Source: Paenibacillus camelliae (GTDB lineage Bacteria; Bacillota; Bacilli; Paenibacillales; Paenibacillaceae). From it: a stretch of DNA of 64,000 nt. Within the stretch, counting starts at the first letter, position 1. The number at the start of each line of letters is the position of its first letter. A program made the translations under genes and the position numbers. Under the pieces are notes generated by a model. It made no database searches and was not told the DNA's origin. It saw only the letters and a program-made list of their open reading frames with translations. The stretch is from contig NZ_JAMBNY010000004.1 in the NCBI RefSeq assembly GCF_023715345.1, positions 217,676-281,675 on the forward strand, read 5' to 3'. Positions 8,833 through 18,105 of the stretch are shown here, piece by piece.

Positions 8833-9516
8833 TTAATAATAGTAGTTATTCGATTCTGAAAACAGTGCGATAGCAAAGACGACGATTAATAGAATAATAC
8901 CGTATAAAACTGTACCAATAATACTTGTTACAAGACCGCTAATTGCAAGTCCTTTACCATCCTCTGGTCGTTGCTTTAGTTCTTTAAGCGATAGGGTACT
9001 GACGATAATACCAGCAATACCGATAAAGAAACCGATGTATGGAAGCATAATGGACGCAATACCAAGAATAAGAGAGACGATGGATTTTGTGTTTGTCTTT
9101 TTAGCCATATAAACAGGCTGTTGATATGGATAGCCGCCAGGCTGCTGTGGTGGATATTGGTATTGTCCTTGGTTATACTGCCCTTGCTGCTGACCATAAG
9201 GCGCTTGCTGATAATGCTGCTGTTGTTGCTGCTGCGTATATCCGCCTTGACCATAGGGAGCTTGGTCGTAATTTACTTGCTGCCCTTGTTGAAAACCGCC
9301 TTGCGGCTGCTGTCCTTGTTGATACGAATAAGGATTCTGGGCACCCTGCGGTGTTTGACCAGGTTGATTATATTGCTGCTGGTTAGGATCCTGCTCATAA
9401 CGAGGCTGTTGTTCCTGTCCAGCTTGCTGTTGATTCGATTCACCTGCAGTCGAATTCGGTTGGGACGGATTCGCTTGATCGTCAAATGGTCCCCCGTTAT
9501 TTGATTGCTCGCTCAT
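8833..9516 (-). CDS. DUF4190-type membrane protein with Q/G/Y-rich N-tail
   Basis: 227 residues. The first about 135 residues are low-complexity (Gln, Gly, Tyr, Pro; repeats such as GQYNQGQYQYPPQQ), followed by two hydrophobic segments (IVSLILGIASIMLPYIGFFI... and LAISGLVTSIIGTVLYGIILL) separated by a short charged loop with LKELKQRPEDGKG, the layout of DUF4190 proteins. Function unknown; disordered Q/Y-rich tails on such proteins are common in Firmicutes. Start ATG 9516 has AAGGAGG 8 nt upstream. Confidence 0.85.
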   Translation of the reverse strand: MSEQSNNGGPFDDQANPSQPNSTAGESNQQQAGQEQQPRYEQDPNQQQYNQPGQTPQGAQNPYSYQQGQQPQGGFQQGQQVNYDQAPYGQGGYTQQQQQQHYQQAPYGQQQGQYNQGQYQYPPQQPGGYPYQQPVYMAKKTNTKSIVSLILGIASIMLPYIGFFIGIAGIIVSTLSLKELKQRPEDGKGLAISGLVTSIIGTVLYGIILLIVVFAIALFSESNNYYY

Positions 9517-9701
9517 TCATAATCCTCCTTGAGAGATACATAGTTATGTTTTCTATCATAACAAAGAATATGGTAATCAACAATGAACAACCAAATTTTT
9601 GAAAGTTATAACAGAAAGTTGACAACTGCTGTATCAAGGTTAATAATGCAATTTGTTAAGAACATGTAAAGAGAAGCTTTAATGAAGTAGGGAGTGAGTA
9701 A

Positions 9702-11579
9702 ATGAAAGCATTAAGAGCACATCTAGGACTCGTATGGACCGTAACGTTAATGCTCAAGCTGCTGCTTTTTCGTCACATGGTGTTAAATGATTACTCATGG
9801 TACGGGATCGTTTCAGATGCTGCTGCGGTAGGTCTTATTATGGTAATACCTGCTTGTATATGGACAGGGGCATGGCGCAAAGTAACGCAAACCATTGCAG
9901 CAGTTGCCATATCTATACTATGGTTCGCTGTAGCTATTTATTATAGTTATTACGGAAATGTGCCGACATACTACACATTATCCAACCTCAATCAGGTGGG
10001 ACAAATTCGGGAAAGCATCGCTTCATCCATTGAGCCATATATGCTACTGTTTTTTATTGATTTTGTCATTGTAGCGATTGTGCTGCTCATTTGGCGTGAT
10101 AAGCAGGAAAAGCGCTCTATCCAATGGACAATCTCCAGTCGCAGCATATGGCGGCCTAGAATATATCCGATGCTTACTGCAGTTATATGCCTGCTGGTCG
10201 TTATATGTAGCTTATATAGCAGCAGACATATTGAGAACAGTCATGCATTAGCCAAAAGACTTGGTGTCATCACCTATCAGCTGGCATTCAACCAGACAAA
10301 TGCAATGAAAGCTGTTCAACCGTCTGAGGAGGAGATTAGCGAGCTAAGAAAACAGGTGCAAGCGTGGCTAGACAGCCAAAGCGAGCCGGATCAATTGCTG
10401 TATAATGGTGCTGCAGCTGGCAGTAATTTAATCGCTATACAAGTCGAAGCGATGCAGAATTTCGTTATTGGACTTGAGGTGAACGGTCAGACGATAACGC
10501 CTTACCTTAACCAGCTGGCAGCAGAGCAGAGTCTGTATTTCCCACATATTTATCAGCAAATCGCTGAAGGCAATACATCGGATGCTGAGTTTATGATGAA
10601 TACGGGAGCCTACCCTAGCGCGCTGCAGTCAACGAGCAAGCAGCTAACTGGAAAAAAAGCGTATAGCCTGCCAAGATTGCTTGCACAGCATGGGTATGAG
10701 TCGTACACCTTTCATGTGAATGACGTTACCTTTTGGAACCGTAATGAAATGTATCCCGCATTAGGGTTTACTGATTATTTCGATAAGCCTAGCTTTAAGA
10801 ATGATGAATTTAACAGCTGGGGGGCTTCGGATGAACAGCTGTTTAAAGTAGCTCTACAGAACATGCTGGAGCTGGAGCAACGAGATCAACCGTTCTATGC
10901 ACATCTTGTTACCGTATCTAGTCATCATCCCTTTAAAATTCCAGAGCAATATCAAATGTTAAACCTGCCTACTGAGCTTGAAGATACTCAGCTTGGACAT
11001 TACCTCCAAGCGATTCACTACGTCGATCGTCAGCTGGAGCAGTTTATGAAACAGCTAGATGAGCATGGCTTGCTGGAAAAAAGCGTAGTAGCCATATATG
11101 GTGATCACTTTGGCTTGCAGCCAAAGGATAATCCGCCCGAGTGGGTTAGTGAGCAGCTAGGTATTCCATATCACGAGACGATAACAAGGATGAACATTCC
11201 ATTCTTCATTCATGCTCCTAATGTTGCTGGAGAAGTGGTTGAGCAGGTAGGCGGACAGGTGGATATGCTGCCGACGGTGTTGAACCTGCTAGGAATAACG
11301 GAGAAAGGTTCAGAGCTTATTATATTTGGATCTGATCTGCTTAATGTTACGACGAATATTGTCGGTGCTAGATATTATTTGCCAACCGGTAGCTTTTTTA
11401 ATGATGAGGTACTCTTTATTCCAGGAGAAGGCTTTAAGGATGGAAAGGCAGTATCTCTAGCGACGTTCGAGCCTGTCGCGCTAACTGATGCGCTGGAGAA
11501 GGAATACAACTATATTATTGAATTAATGTCAATTTCCGATCAATATACGACGTTATATCCTATTAGAGCTGCAGAATAA
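9702..11579 (+). CDS. Lipoteichoic-acid synthase-like (LtaS family) membrane sulfatase-fold enzyme
   Basis: 625 residues: five hydrophobic segments in the first about 170 residues, then an extracellular sulfatase/alkaline-phosphatase-fold domain. The LtaS nucleophile motif EGNTSDAEF is present with Thr292, and metal-ligand motifs SSHHPF (407-412) and IYGDHFG (465-471) are intact. Members transfer glycerol-phosphate from phosphatidylglycerol to a growing polyglycerol-phosphate chain or prime it. Firmicutes often carry several paralogues (LtaS, YfnI, YqgS, YvgJ), so the exact role is open. ATG 9702 has GGGAGTGAG upstream. It is monocistronic as far as visible. Confidence 0.92.
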   Translation: MKALRAHLGLVWTVTLMLKLLLFRHMVLNDYSWYGIVSDAAAVGLIMVIPACIWTGAWRKVTQTIAAVAISILWFAVAIYYSYYGNVPTYYTLSNLNQVGQIRESIASSIEPYMLLFFIDFVIVAIVLLIWRDKQEKRSIQWTISSRSIWRPRIYPMLTAVICLLVVICSLYSSRHIENSHALAKRLGVITYQLAFNQTNAMKAVQPSEEEISELRKQVQAWLDSQSEPDQLLYNGAAAGSNLIAIQVEAMQNFVIGLEVNGQTITPYLNQLAAEQSLYFPHIYQQIAEGNTSDAEFMMNTGAYPSALQSTSKQLTGKKAYSLPRLLAQHGYESYTFHVNDVTFWNRNEMYPALGFTDYFDKPSFKNDEFNSWGASDEQLFKVALQNMLELEQRDQPFYAHLVTVSSHHPFKIPEQYQMLNLPTELEDTQLGHYLQAIHYVDRQLEQFMKQLDEHGLLEKSVVAIYGDHFGLQPKDNPPEWVSEQLGIPYHETITRMNIPFFIHAPNVAGEVVEQVGGQVDMLPTVLNLLGITEKGSELIIFGSDLLNVTTNIVGARYYLPTGSFFNDEVLFIPGEGFKDGKAVSLATFEPVALTDALEKEYNYIIELMSISDQYTTLYPIRAAE

Positions 11580-11698
11580 CTTCTAAATATAAAAATTCTG
11601 AGAAAAATTTCAGAAAATGATGGAAACCTTGCAACCTTTTTCCGATGTGCTACGTTAGTAGATGCAGAGTGAAAAAATTTGAGGGGTGTAAACGCACA

Positions 11699-13198
11699 AT
11701 GAAAAAATGGATGAAGACCAGTCTTGCCGTCTGTATGTCTGCGGCGTTGCTTGCAGGATGCAGCTTTGGAAGTAAAGGCAACAGCGGCAGTGAAACCGAA
11801 CCGTCAACACTGAAAGTTATGTATTACGATGAGAGCTCCTTCTTTTCGGAGTATGGAATGGTATACAGTGCTGTTAATCCAGATGTTGAGATCGAAGTTG
11901 TTAACACGAGCAAAATTTATGAGCGTACGAATGATGGCGAAATTGACTATAATGAAGCGTACTTGCAGTTCATTGAAGAAGAAAAACCGGATGTCATTAT
12001 GATTGAACCATCTCAGCTAACTTCTCTCGGAGATGAAGGTAAGCTGTATGACATTGAAAACTTTGTCAATGAAGAGAAGTACAATGCAGCTGGTCTTGTT
12101 CCAGGCTTAATTGATTCTATGAAAAATCTTGGTAACGGTAAGCTGTACGGAATTCCAACGAGCTTCTATAGTCAAGTGATCTACTATAATAAAGACCTGT
12201 TTGATGAATACGGCGTGCCGTACCCAACCGATCAGATGTCTTGGGCCCAAATCATTGATCTAGCTAAAATGTTCCCTACAGATGGGGAATATCCAGATCG
12301 TGTTTACGGCTTGAAAATGGGCTGGGGACAAGAGCTAAGCGAGATTGTTAATACTCTGTCTCAAGGTGAAAACCTACAAATGTTCAATGCGGATACACTG
12401 CAAATGACAATCGATACTCCAGCATGGAACTCGTTAGTAGAAACAGCGATTTCTGTAATGAACTCTAATTCTCTTTTCTATGATAACATCATGTGGGAAA
12501 ATGAAGGTGCTATAAGTAATATGGATTATTATGCGCGTGATCCATTCTATTCTGGCAAACTAGCTATGCGTCTAGATGGAAACTACTTGATGCAAGAGCT
12601 TGAGAATCTATCAACTTATGCTCAAAACCCAGATGATTTAATTCAAAACTGGGATATCGTTACGGCTCCGGTAAGCTCAGCTAACCCGGAAGAATCCAGC
12701 TATATTAACTATCAAGGTATTTTTGCTATTAACAGCCAATCAACGAATATCGAGCAAGCTTGGAATTTTATTTCCTATATTACAGGTGACGAATATGCAC
12801 GTGTGAAATCTAAAGTAACATATGGCAATATGCCGCTTCGCAGCACGTATATGAAGAAAGACGATGATCGTAACTACGATGCATTCTACAAAGTACGTCC
12901 ATCCACGTACAACAATACGATGGATTATAATAAAGTTCCACAAATCTTCCAATTCGAGTTCTACAGCTTAATGCAGACAGAGCTAGCGAAAGTTAGCAGT
13001 GGTGAAACGACGGTTGCTGAAGCATTATCTACTTTGCAAATTAAAGGTGATGAGCTTCTTGCACAAGGAATGATGTCTCAGGAAGAAATGGATAAGTACT
13101 GGGAAGATAAATACGGTGAAGGTGGCGGCATGGAAGTATTACCTATGGACGTCGTCGAAACGGAAGAGATCGCTGAAGAAGAGGTAGTTGAGGAGTAA
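11699..13198 (+). CDS. Extracellular solute-binding lipoprotein (ABC importer family 1), orphan
   Basis: 499 residues with a lipoprotein signal peptide: basic MKKWMK, hydrophobic core, lipobox LLAGC with Cys near residue 21. The rest has the family-1 (sugar) binding fold features, e.g. KPDVIMIEPSQLTSLGDEGKL, GIPTSFYSQVIYYNKDLFDEYGVPYP and an acidic tail (VETEEIAEEEVVEE). No permease or ATPase genes lie next to it, so its transporter partner is encoded elsewhere or it serves as a sensor ligand binder. ATG 11699 is preferred to ATG 11645 because GAGGGGTG lies about 10 nt before it and it gives a proper signal peptide. Confidence 0.9.
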   Translation: MKKWMKTSLAVCMSAALLAGCSFGSKGNSGSETEPSTLKVMYYDESSFFSEYGMVYSAVNPDVEIEVVNTSKIYERTNDGEIDYNEAYLQFIEEEKPDVIMIEPSQLTSLGDEGKLYDIENFVNEEKYNAAGLVPGLIDSMKNLGNGKLYGIPTSFYSQVIYYNKDLFDEYGVPYPTDQMSWAQIIDLAKMFPTDGEYPDRVYGLKMGWGQELSEIVNTLSQGENLQMFNADTLQMTIDTPAWNSLVETAISVMNSNSLFYDNIMWENEGAISNMDYYARDPFYSGKLAMRLDGNYLMQELENLSTYAQNPDDLIQNWDIVTAPVSSANPEESSYINYQGIFAINSQSTNIEQAWNFISYITGDEYARVKSKVTYGNMPLRSTYMKKDDDRNYDAFYKVRPSTYNNTMDYNKVPQIFQFEFYSLMQTELAKVSSGETTVAEALSTLQIKGDELLAQGMMSQEEMDKYWEDKYGEGGGMEVLPMDVVETEEIAEEEVVEE

Positions 13199-13209
13199 GG
13201 ATATACGTT

Positions 13210-13257
13210 AACGAGCTAGCTCGTCATGAATAGTATTCTGACAGCTAGCTCGTTTTA
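13210..13257. terminator. Bidirectional terminator
   Basis: AACGAGCTAGCT (13210-13221) pairs with AGCTAGCTCGTT (13243-13254), followed by T residues. It separates the lipoprotein gene (+) from the convergent esterase gene (-). Confidence 0.85.
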
Positions 13258-13260
13258 CTG

Positions 13261-14229
13261 TTATTTGCTTTGCAGGTAATCCATAAAGAGCTGTAAACGA
13301 ATGGTAACCGAAGCTGGAGCTTGCTCGTGACCAAAGTAGCGGTAGACTTCAATGTTTTTGTCGCATGTAAGATGGTTATATGCAGCAAATATTGTAGACG
13401 GTGGTGTAATATCATCGACCAGACCGACAGTTAACCATGTATAGCATGTGATGCGAGGAGCAAGATTCATAATGTCAAAATAACTTAGCGTTTGCTTCGC
13501 ATTTACTTCTAACTGAGGCGAACTGGAATTACGTCTGAAATATTCATTCAGCTCATAGTATGGACCATTAGGCGTCACATCAATAGCGCGCTCAAAGTTG
13601 GACAGGTAAGGGTAATCAGCAACGGCCAATACTGGAGTTTCAGATAGTGCTGCAGCCGCTAATGTAATAGCTCCGCCTTGGCTGCCGCCAGTAACTGCGA
13701 TACGCGTTGCATCAACCTCAGGCTGCGCAGCAAGTACGTCTATTGCACGCACAGCATCCATGTAAACAGCTCGGTAGTAATATTCATATTTGTTCTGAAT
13801 ACCTTGAGTCATCCATCCTGTGTTATGTCCGTTGCTGGCAACGACATTGTTAATGGAGCCAGCAAATTGTCCACGGCAGAACATACGCAGCACAGCATAG
13901 CCCTTTAACGCTAGGTTCACTGCATGATGAACATCGCCATCATTGACCCAATTATAGCCATGGTACTCAACAATGCCCGGCAATGGATCGCTTTGTTCAG
14001 GGATTGCTAACACACCTTCAATTTGTGCGTCATTAAAGCCTTGGTAGTATATCCGATAAACCTTTAATCCTTTTACGGGGTAAGCGATTTCATGTCTTTC
14101 ATAGGAAAGTGGAACCTGCGCCATTTCAGCTAGTGTTTCCTCCCAGAAGGAATCAAAGTCGGGTGCTGCGGTAGAGCTTGGTTTATAATGTCGCAGCTGC
14201 TCAAGCGGCATATCATATGGTTGTGGCAT
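13261..14229 (-). CDS. Acetyl xylan esterase / cephalosporin-C deacetylase family (AXE1)
   Basis: 322 residues, the standard size for CE7 carbohydrate esterases. They remove acetyl groups from xylo-oligosaccharides and related substrates in the cytosol; no signal peptide is present. Nucleophile motif GGSQGGA, the RGQ-containing element MFCRGQFAG, the acid in VGLVDDITPP and the C-terminal His in YFGHEQAP form the expected triad. Start ATG 14229 follows AAAGGAAG. No sugar-transport genes adjoin it on the same strand. Confidence 0.93.
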   Translation of the reverse strand: MPQPYDMPLEQLRHYKPSSTAAPDFDSFWEETLAEMAQVPLSYERHEIAYPVKGLKVYRIYYQGFNDAQIEGVLAIPEQSDPLPGIVEYHGYNWVNDGDVHHAVNLALKGYAVLRMFCRGQFAGSINNVVASNGHNTGWMTQGIQNKYEYYYRAVYMDAVRAIDVLAAQPEVDATRIAVTGGSQGGAITLAAAALSETPVLAVADYPYLSNFERAIDVTPNGPYYELNEYFRRNSSSPQLEVNAKQTLSYFDIMNLAPRITCYTWLTVGLVDDITPPSTIFAAYNHLTCDKNIEVYRYFGHEQAPASVTIRLQLFMDYLQSK

Positions 14230-14524
14230 AGCATGTACTTCCTTTCATATATAATTGAACTAGTATACTAGTAAATTGTGCCACACTTATTGCACCGATA
14301 CAATGCTAAATTGCTATAGCTATTAGTGGATGAGATACATATATTTGGTCTATTTACTGTCTACTAAAAATGAAGTAATATGAATACATATATGAAATGT
14401 TAAAAGATGGATACTTGATTCCGACTTATGTCTAGTATTGAATTAATACCTTGGGCGGTTACAGTGGATTGCAGAATAAGATATTGTTATGTTCATAAGA
14501 TTCATTCAGGAGGTCAAATTTAGT

Positions 14525-15085
14525 ATGGAGAAGGAAATCTATATTTTACTTACAAATACAGGTACATTGCTCGCCCGTTCTATTCAGTTTTGTACTGGTG
14601 AACAGTATAGCCACGTCTCCATAGCATTTGACACGGAGCTCAAAGAGGTATACAGCTTTGGACGTAAGGATCAAGCGAATCCATGGATCGGTGGATTTGT
14701 TCAGGAGGATGTTCGCGGACCTTTATTTCACAATTCGCCGTGCAAACTCTATAAGTTGCAGATAGACGAGCAGGCATATACTAATATTCGAGAACAAATT
14801 GATAGCTTTATGAGAGATGAAGACAAATACCATTACAACTTTCTAGGTATCCTTGCTGTACTTTTTGGTATCCACTGGCAGCGTAAGGATCATTATTTTT
14901 GCTCGCAATTTGTTAATAGTATTCTACAGCAGGCAAATGTGCATATTATTAATAAATTGCCTACGCTTACGACACCGGCTGATTTTATGTCAGCTAAAAT
15001 GGAGCTGATGTATCAAGGCAGCCTTCATTCTTATATCGGTACGCTGTACAATTCGCGTCGCAGAAAGCAATTTCGTACAGCCTAA
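14525..15085 (+). CDS. YiiX/YebB-like permuted papain-fold (NlpC/P60-related) protein
   Basis: 186 residues from ATG 14525, which has AGGAGGT 10 nt upstream; the longer reading from 14489 lacks one. Motifs YSHVSIAF near the N-terminus and DHYFCSQFVNSIL late in the chain give the His-first, Cys-later order of circularly permuted NlpC/P60 enzymes, with Cys as the likely nucleophile. The family hydrolyses amide or ester bonds (peptidoglycan, lipids); substrate here is unknown. No signal peptide. A terminator follows, then the VanR-like gene. Confidence 0.75.
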   Translation: MEKEIYILLTNTGTLLARSIQFCTGEQYSHVSIAFDTELKEVYSFGRKDQANPWIGGFVQEDVRGPLFHNSPCKLYKLQIDEQAYTNIREQIDSFMRDEDKYHYNFLGILAVLFGIHWQRKDHYFCSQFVNSILQQANVHIINKLPTLTTPADFMSAKMELMYQGSLHSYIGTLYNSRRRKQFRTA

Positions 15086-15119
15086 GCATTCTTTCTCAAA
15101 AAAGGATGCTTTTTTTTAT
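15083..15119 (+). terminator. Rho-independent terminator
   Basis: AAGCATTCTTT pairs with AAAGGATGCTT around a short A-rich loop and is followed by eight T residues (about 15110-15117). Confidence 0.8.
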
Positions 15120-15164
15120 GTTATTTAGACTAGCGAGTATATACATGGTTGAGGTGAATAGTAA

Positions 15165-15848
15165 ATGGTTAATATTCTGATAGCGGAGGATGACGAGGAT
15201 ATCGCAAAGCTGATCGCGATGCATTTAGAGCAGGAGGGCTATTCGGTTGTGATTAAACAAGATGGTCTTTCAGCGCTTAACTATGCAAGCAGTCATCCTG
15301 TAAGTCTAATCATTATGGATATTATGATGCCAGAGCTGGACGGGCATCAGGTAACGAAAAAATTACGAGAGCACTACACGATGCCTATTATTTTCCTTAG
15401 TGCGAAAACAACAGATATGGATAAAATTACGGGGCTTGTTATTGGAGCGGATGATTATGTAACAAAGCCCTTTAATCCGATGGAGCTTGTCGCTCGAGTC
15501 AATGCCCAGCTGAGAAGATATCGGATGCTAGCTCAACCTAATCCGACAGAGAGCACGGTGCTCGAGCGTAATGGTCTACGTATTGATATTGATGCTCGTA
15601 CAGTTCAGCTATATGACCGAGAAATTGAGCTAACGCCCAAGGAATTTGATATCCTGCATTTGCTCGCTCAGCATCCGAAAAAAGTGTTTAGCTCTGAAAA
15701 TATATTTGTCCATGTGTGGGGCGAATCCTATATGGATTCGGCAAATACAGTGATGGTACATATCCGGACATTGCGGAAGAAGCTAGGTGAAGATAAAAAT
15801 AAGTGGATCAAAACAGTATGGGGAGTGGGGTACAGCTTCAATGGATAA
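15165..15848 (+). CDS. OmpR/VanR-family response regulator
   Basis: 227 residues: receiver domain (1-120) with acidic pocket EDDED, phosphoacceptor Asp in IIMDIMMPELDG, Thr/Ser in IFLSAKT and Lys in VTKPFNP; then a winged-helix DNA-binding domain (ELTPKEFDILHLLAQHP ... VHIRTLRKKLGED). The sequence is VanR-like, and the gene overlaps the kinase gene by 8 nt. Downstream VanY and VanZ genes point to cell-wall precursor editing as the output. A direct repeat of TTAAGAA at 18362 and 18373 before the VanY gene is a candidate binding site. Confidence 0.93.
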   Translation: MVNILIAEDDEDIAKLIAMHLEQEGYSVVIKQDGLSALNYASSHPVSLIIMDIMMPELDGHQVTKKLREHYTMPIIFLSAKTTDMDKITGLVIGADDYVTKPFNPMELVARVNAQLRRYRMLAQPNPTESTVLERNGLRIDIDARTVQLYDREIELTPKEFDILHLLAQHPKKVFSSENIFVHVWGESYMDSANTVMVHIRTLRKKLGEDKNKWIKTVWGVGYSFNG

Positions 15849-16974
15849 TAGGCTGAAGAGGATCGTTGGCAGAGGAAGCTTTCGGACAAAAATGCTGGGC
15901 GCATTTGCACTGAGTATGCTGATCTCAGCTTCTACGACTTACCTATTGTATCTAGCATTGAGGCAATATTACCGCAGCTATGTCTATATGGAGGATCCGC
16001 TGGCAGGCTGGAGGCATTGGATGGCTGAGATCGGTGATCTCAATGTATTTTTAATGATCTTCATACCACAATCTATTATTATGTTTTACCTTATTACAAG
16101 GCCATACGTGAAATACTTTAATAATATTTCAGAGGGGATACATCATTTAGCCAGCGGTAATTTTACACATAAAGTAGAGCTGTCAACGAATGATGAGCTG
16201 CAGCAAATTGCTGATGATATTAATCGAGCTGCAGAAAAGCTGCAGGAAGCAACCCGCAGAGGAGATGTCGCAGAGCAAAGCAAGGACCAGCTTATCATGA
16301 ATCTTGCTCATGACTTGCGCACACCACTTACCTCGGTCATCGGATATTTAAGCTATATTTTACAGCATGACACGCTTGACCAAGAGCGCAGCAAGCATTA
16401 TACAACCATCGCCTATGCTAAATCGAAACGGCTAGAAAGCTTAATTGAGCAGCTGTTCGAGATCACCCGTATGAACTATGGACATATTACCCTTCATCAT
16501 GAGCCGATAGATATCGGTGAACTGCTAACACAGCTAGTTGAAGAAATGTCCCCAATGTTCGAAGCGCATCATGTACAAGGTCGTATTCAGCTAGACGGTG
16601 ATCTTAATCTAAATGCGGATGGTGAGCTGCTCGCGCGCGTGTTTGAAAATTTACTCAGCAATGCTGCACGCTACGGCAGCGATGGCTTATATATTGACGT
16701 AACTGTCGAACGTCAAGCGGACAACATAGTAATCGAAGTAACGAATTATGGTGCCATGATCGAGGAAGAAGACATGAAGCATTTATTTGATCTGTTTTAC
16801 AAAGGGGATCGATCCCGCACACACCAGGAAGGCAATAGTACAGGCCTTGGCCTATACATTGCGAAAAACATCATCGAGCAGCACGGGGGCTCGATTGGGG
16901 TGGGGAGTGACGTAACACGAACAAGCTTTACCATAACCCTCCCTGTAGGGGTAGGTTCAAATGTACGACTTTGA
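15841..16974 (+). CDS. VanS-like sensor histidine kinase
   Basis: 377 residues from ATG 15841, which overlaps the regulator stop and has a G-rich SD upstream. Two TM segments (about 20-42 and 72-92) bracket a short extracellular loop of about 30 residues, as in VanS. A HAMP domain, H-box NLAHDLRTPLTSVIGYL, N-box ENLLSNAARYG, and G-boxes (STGLGLYIAKNIIEQHGG) follow. The last codons (GSNVRL and the TGA) coincide with repeat sequence GGTTCAAAT...CTTTGATGACGATG that recurs downstream, so the 3' end appears to have been set by a repeat element. Confidence 0.93.
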   Translation: MDNRLKRIVGRGSFRTKMLGAFALSMLISASTTYLLYLALRQYYRSYVYMEDPLAGWRHWMAEIGDLNVFLMIFIPQSIIMFYLITRPYVKYFNNISEGIHHLASGNFTHKVELSTNDELQQIADDINRAAEKLQEATRRGDVAEQSKDQLIMNLAHDLRTPLTSVIGYLSYILQHDTLDQERSKHYTTIAYAKSKRLESLIEQLFEITRMNYGHITLHHEPIDIGELLTQLVEEMSPMFEAHHVQGRIQLDGDLNLNADGELLARVFENLLSNAARYGSDGLYIDVTVERQADNIVIEVTNYGAMIEEEDMKHLFDLFYKGDRSRTHQEGNSTGLGLYIAKNIIEQHGGSIGVGSDVTRTSFTITLPVGVGSNVRL

Positions 16975-17600
16975 TGACGATGTTGATTCTTTGTAGCTTA
17001 ATCGGCGGCGAATATGTGACGCTACCGAAACCTCCGGTGCTCACGTACTAACTACCGTACGCTGCGCTCCTCGGTTTCTAGTATCGTCCCATCTTCTTGG
17101 TCCTGAAAGCCGAGCATTTGAACCCCTTATTGGAAGATGTCGGTTCAAATATCCGACTTTGATGACGATGTTGATTCTTTGTAGTGTATTCGACGGCGAA
17201 TCTTGAACGCTAGCGAAAATTCCGTTGCTCACGTACCAAATACGTACGCTGCGCTCCTCATTTTCTAACTAGCGGTCAAGCTTCTTGGTCCTGAAAGCCG
17301 AACGTTTGAACCCCTTATTGGAAGATGTCGGTTCAAAAGTTCAGCTTTGATGACGATGTTGCTTCTTTGTAGCGTATTCGACGGCGAATATGAGGTTCAA
17401 CCGAGAACTCCGTTGCTCACGTACCAAGAATGTACGCTGCGCTACTCGTTCTCTAGTTTTACCTCATCTTCTTGGTCCTGAAAGCCGAACATTTGAACCC
17501 TTATTGGAAGATGTCGGTTCAAAAGTTCAGCTTTGATGACGATGTGTTGCGTTGTAGCATAGTCGACGTGAATCGAAAGGCGAGGAGTACTTGCTTGCAA
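16948..17600 (+). repeat. Family-1 palindromic elements, tandem units of about 187 bp
   Basis: Three full units (starting near 16968, 17155, 17344) and a truncated fourth (17530). Each has CTTTGATGACGATGTTG, a core GCTCACGTAC...CGTACGCTGCGCT, then CTTCTTGGTCCTGAAAGCCGA and a dyad TTTGAACC/GGTTCAAA. Stem arms around the core differ between units but stay complementary: GAAACC/GGTTTC (17027, 17073), GAAAAT/ATTTTC (17215, 17260), GAGAAC/GTTCTC (17403, 17448). It begins inside the 3' end of the kinase gene. Confidence 0.85.
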
Positions 17601-17857
17601 GGAAAGAGCTTCAGCTCCGCTCAATGTCCCATCAGCGCCCCTCATTCCGTGAGAATGTTAAGCGATGGAGACATTGAATGTTGAGCGCTGACATACTAAT
17701 GCAGCTCCGATTAAACCCTCAAATCATGAAGGACGTAGCACACGCGTGCAAAAAAATGCTTCAGCTTTTGCTACATATCACCAAAAGCGCCCCTCATTCC
17801 GTAGGAATGTTTAAGCGTTGGAGATATACAGCGAAGCGAGCGGAAGTTCAAAAAGCC
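17601..17857 (+). repeat. Family-2 palindromic elements, two copies
   Basis: Copies near 17608-17690 and 17757-17846. They share TTCAGC at the left end, the loop AGCGCCCCTCATTCCG and TTAAGCG with the copies at 18119-18352. The pair repeats as a block 510 bp downstream (TCAGCTCCGC at 17611 and 18121). The right arms here are partly decayed (e.g. GATATACAGCGAAG instead of GATATGTAGCAAAG). Confidence 0.8.
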
Positions 17858-18105
17858 CGACTTTGATGACGATGTTGCTTCATGGTAGCTTAATCGGCGG
17901 CGAATATGTGACGCTACCGAACCCTCCGGTGCTCACGTACTAACTAACGTACGCTGCGCTCCTCGGTTTCTAGTATCGTCCCATCTTCTTGGTCCTGAAA
18001 GCCGAACTTTTGAACCCCTCATTGGAATAGGTCGGTTCAAATAGCCGGCTTTGATGACGATGCTGTTTCTTTGTAGCGTATTCGATGGCGAACGTAGCAC
18101 ACACT
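17858..18105 (+). repeat. Family-1 palindromic elements, one full and one truncated unit
   Basis: A full unit starts near 17860 and a truncated one near 18047; both carry CTTTGATGACGATG. The full unit has arms GAACCC (17929-17934) and GGTTTC (17965-17970), one mismatch from perfect pairing. The truncated unit joins family-2 sequence after CGATGGCGAACG, much as the truncated unit at 17530 does. Confidence 0.8.
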
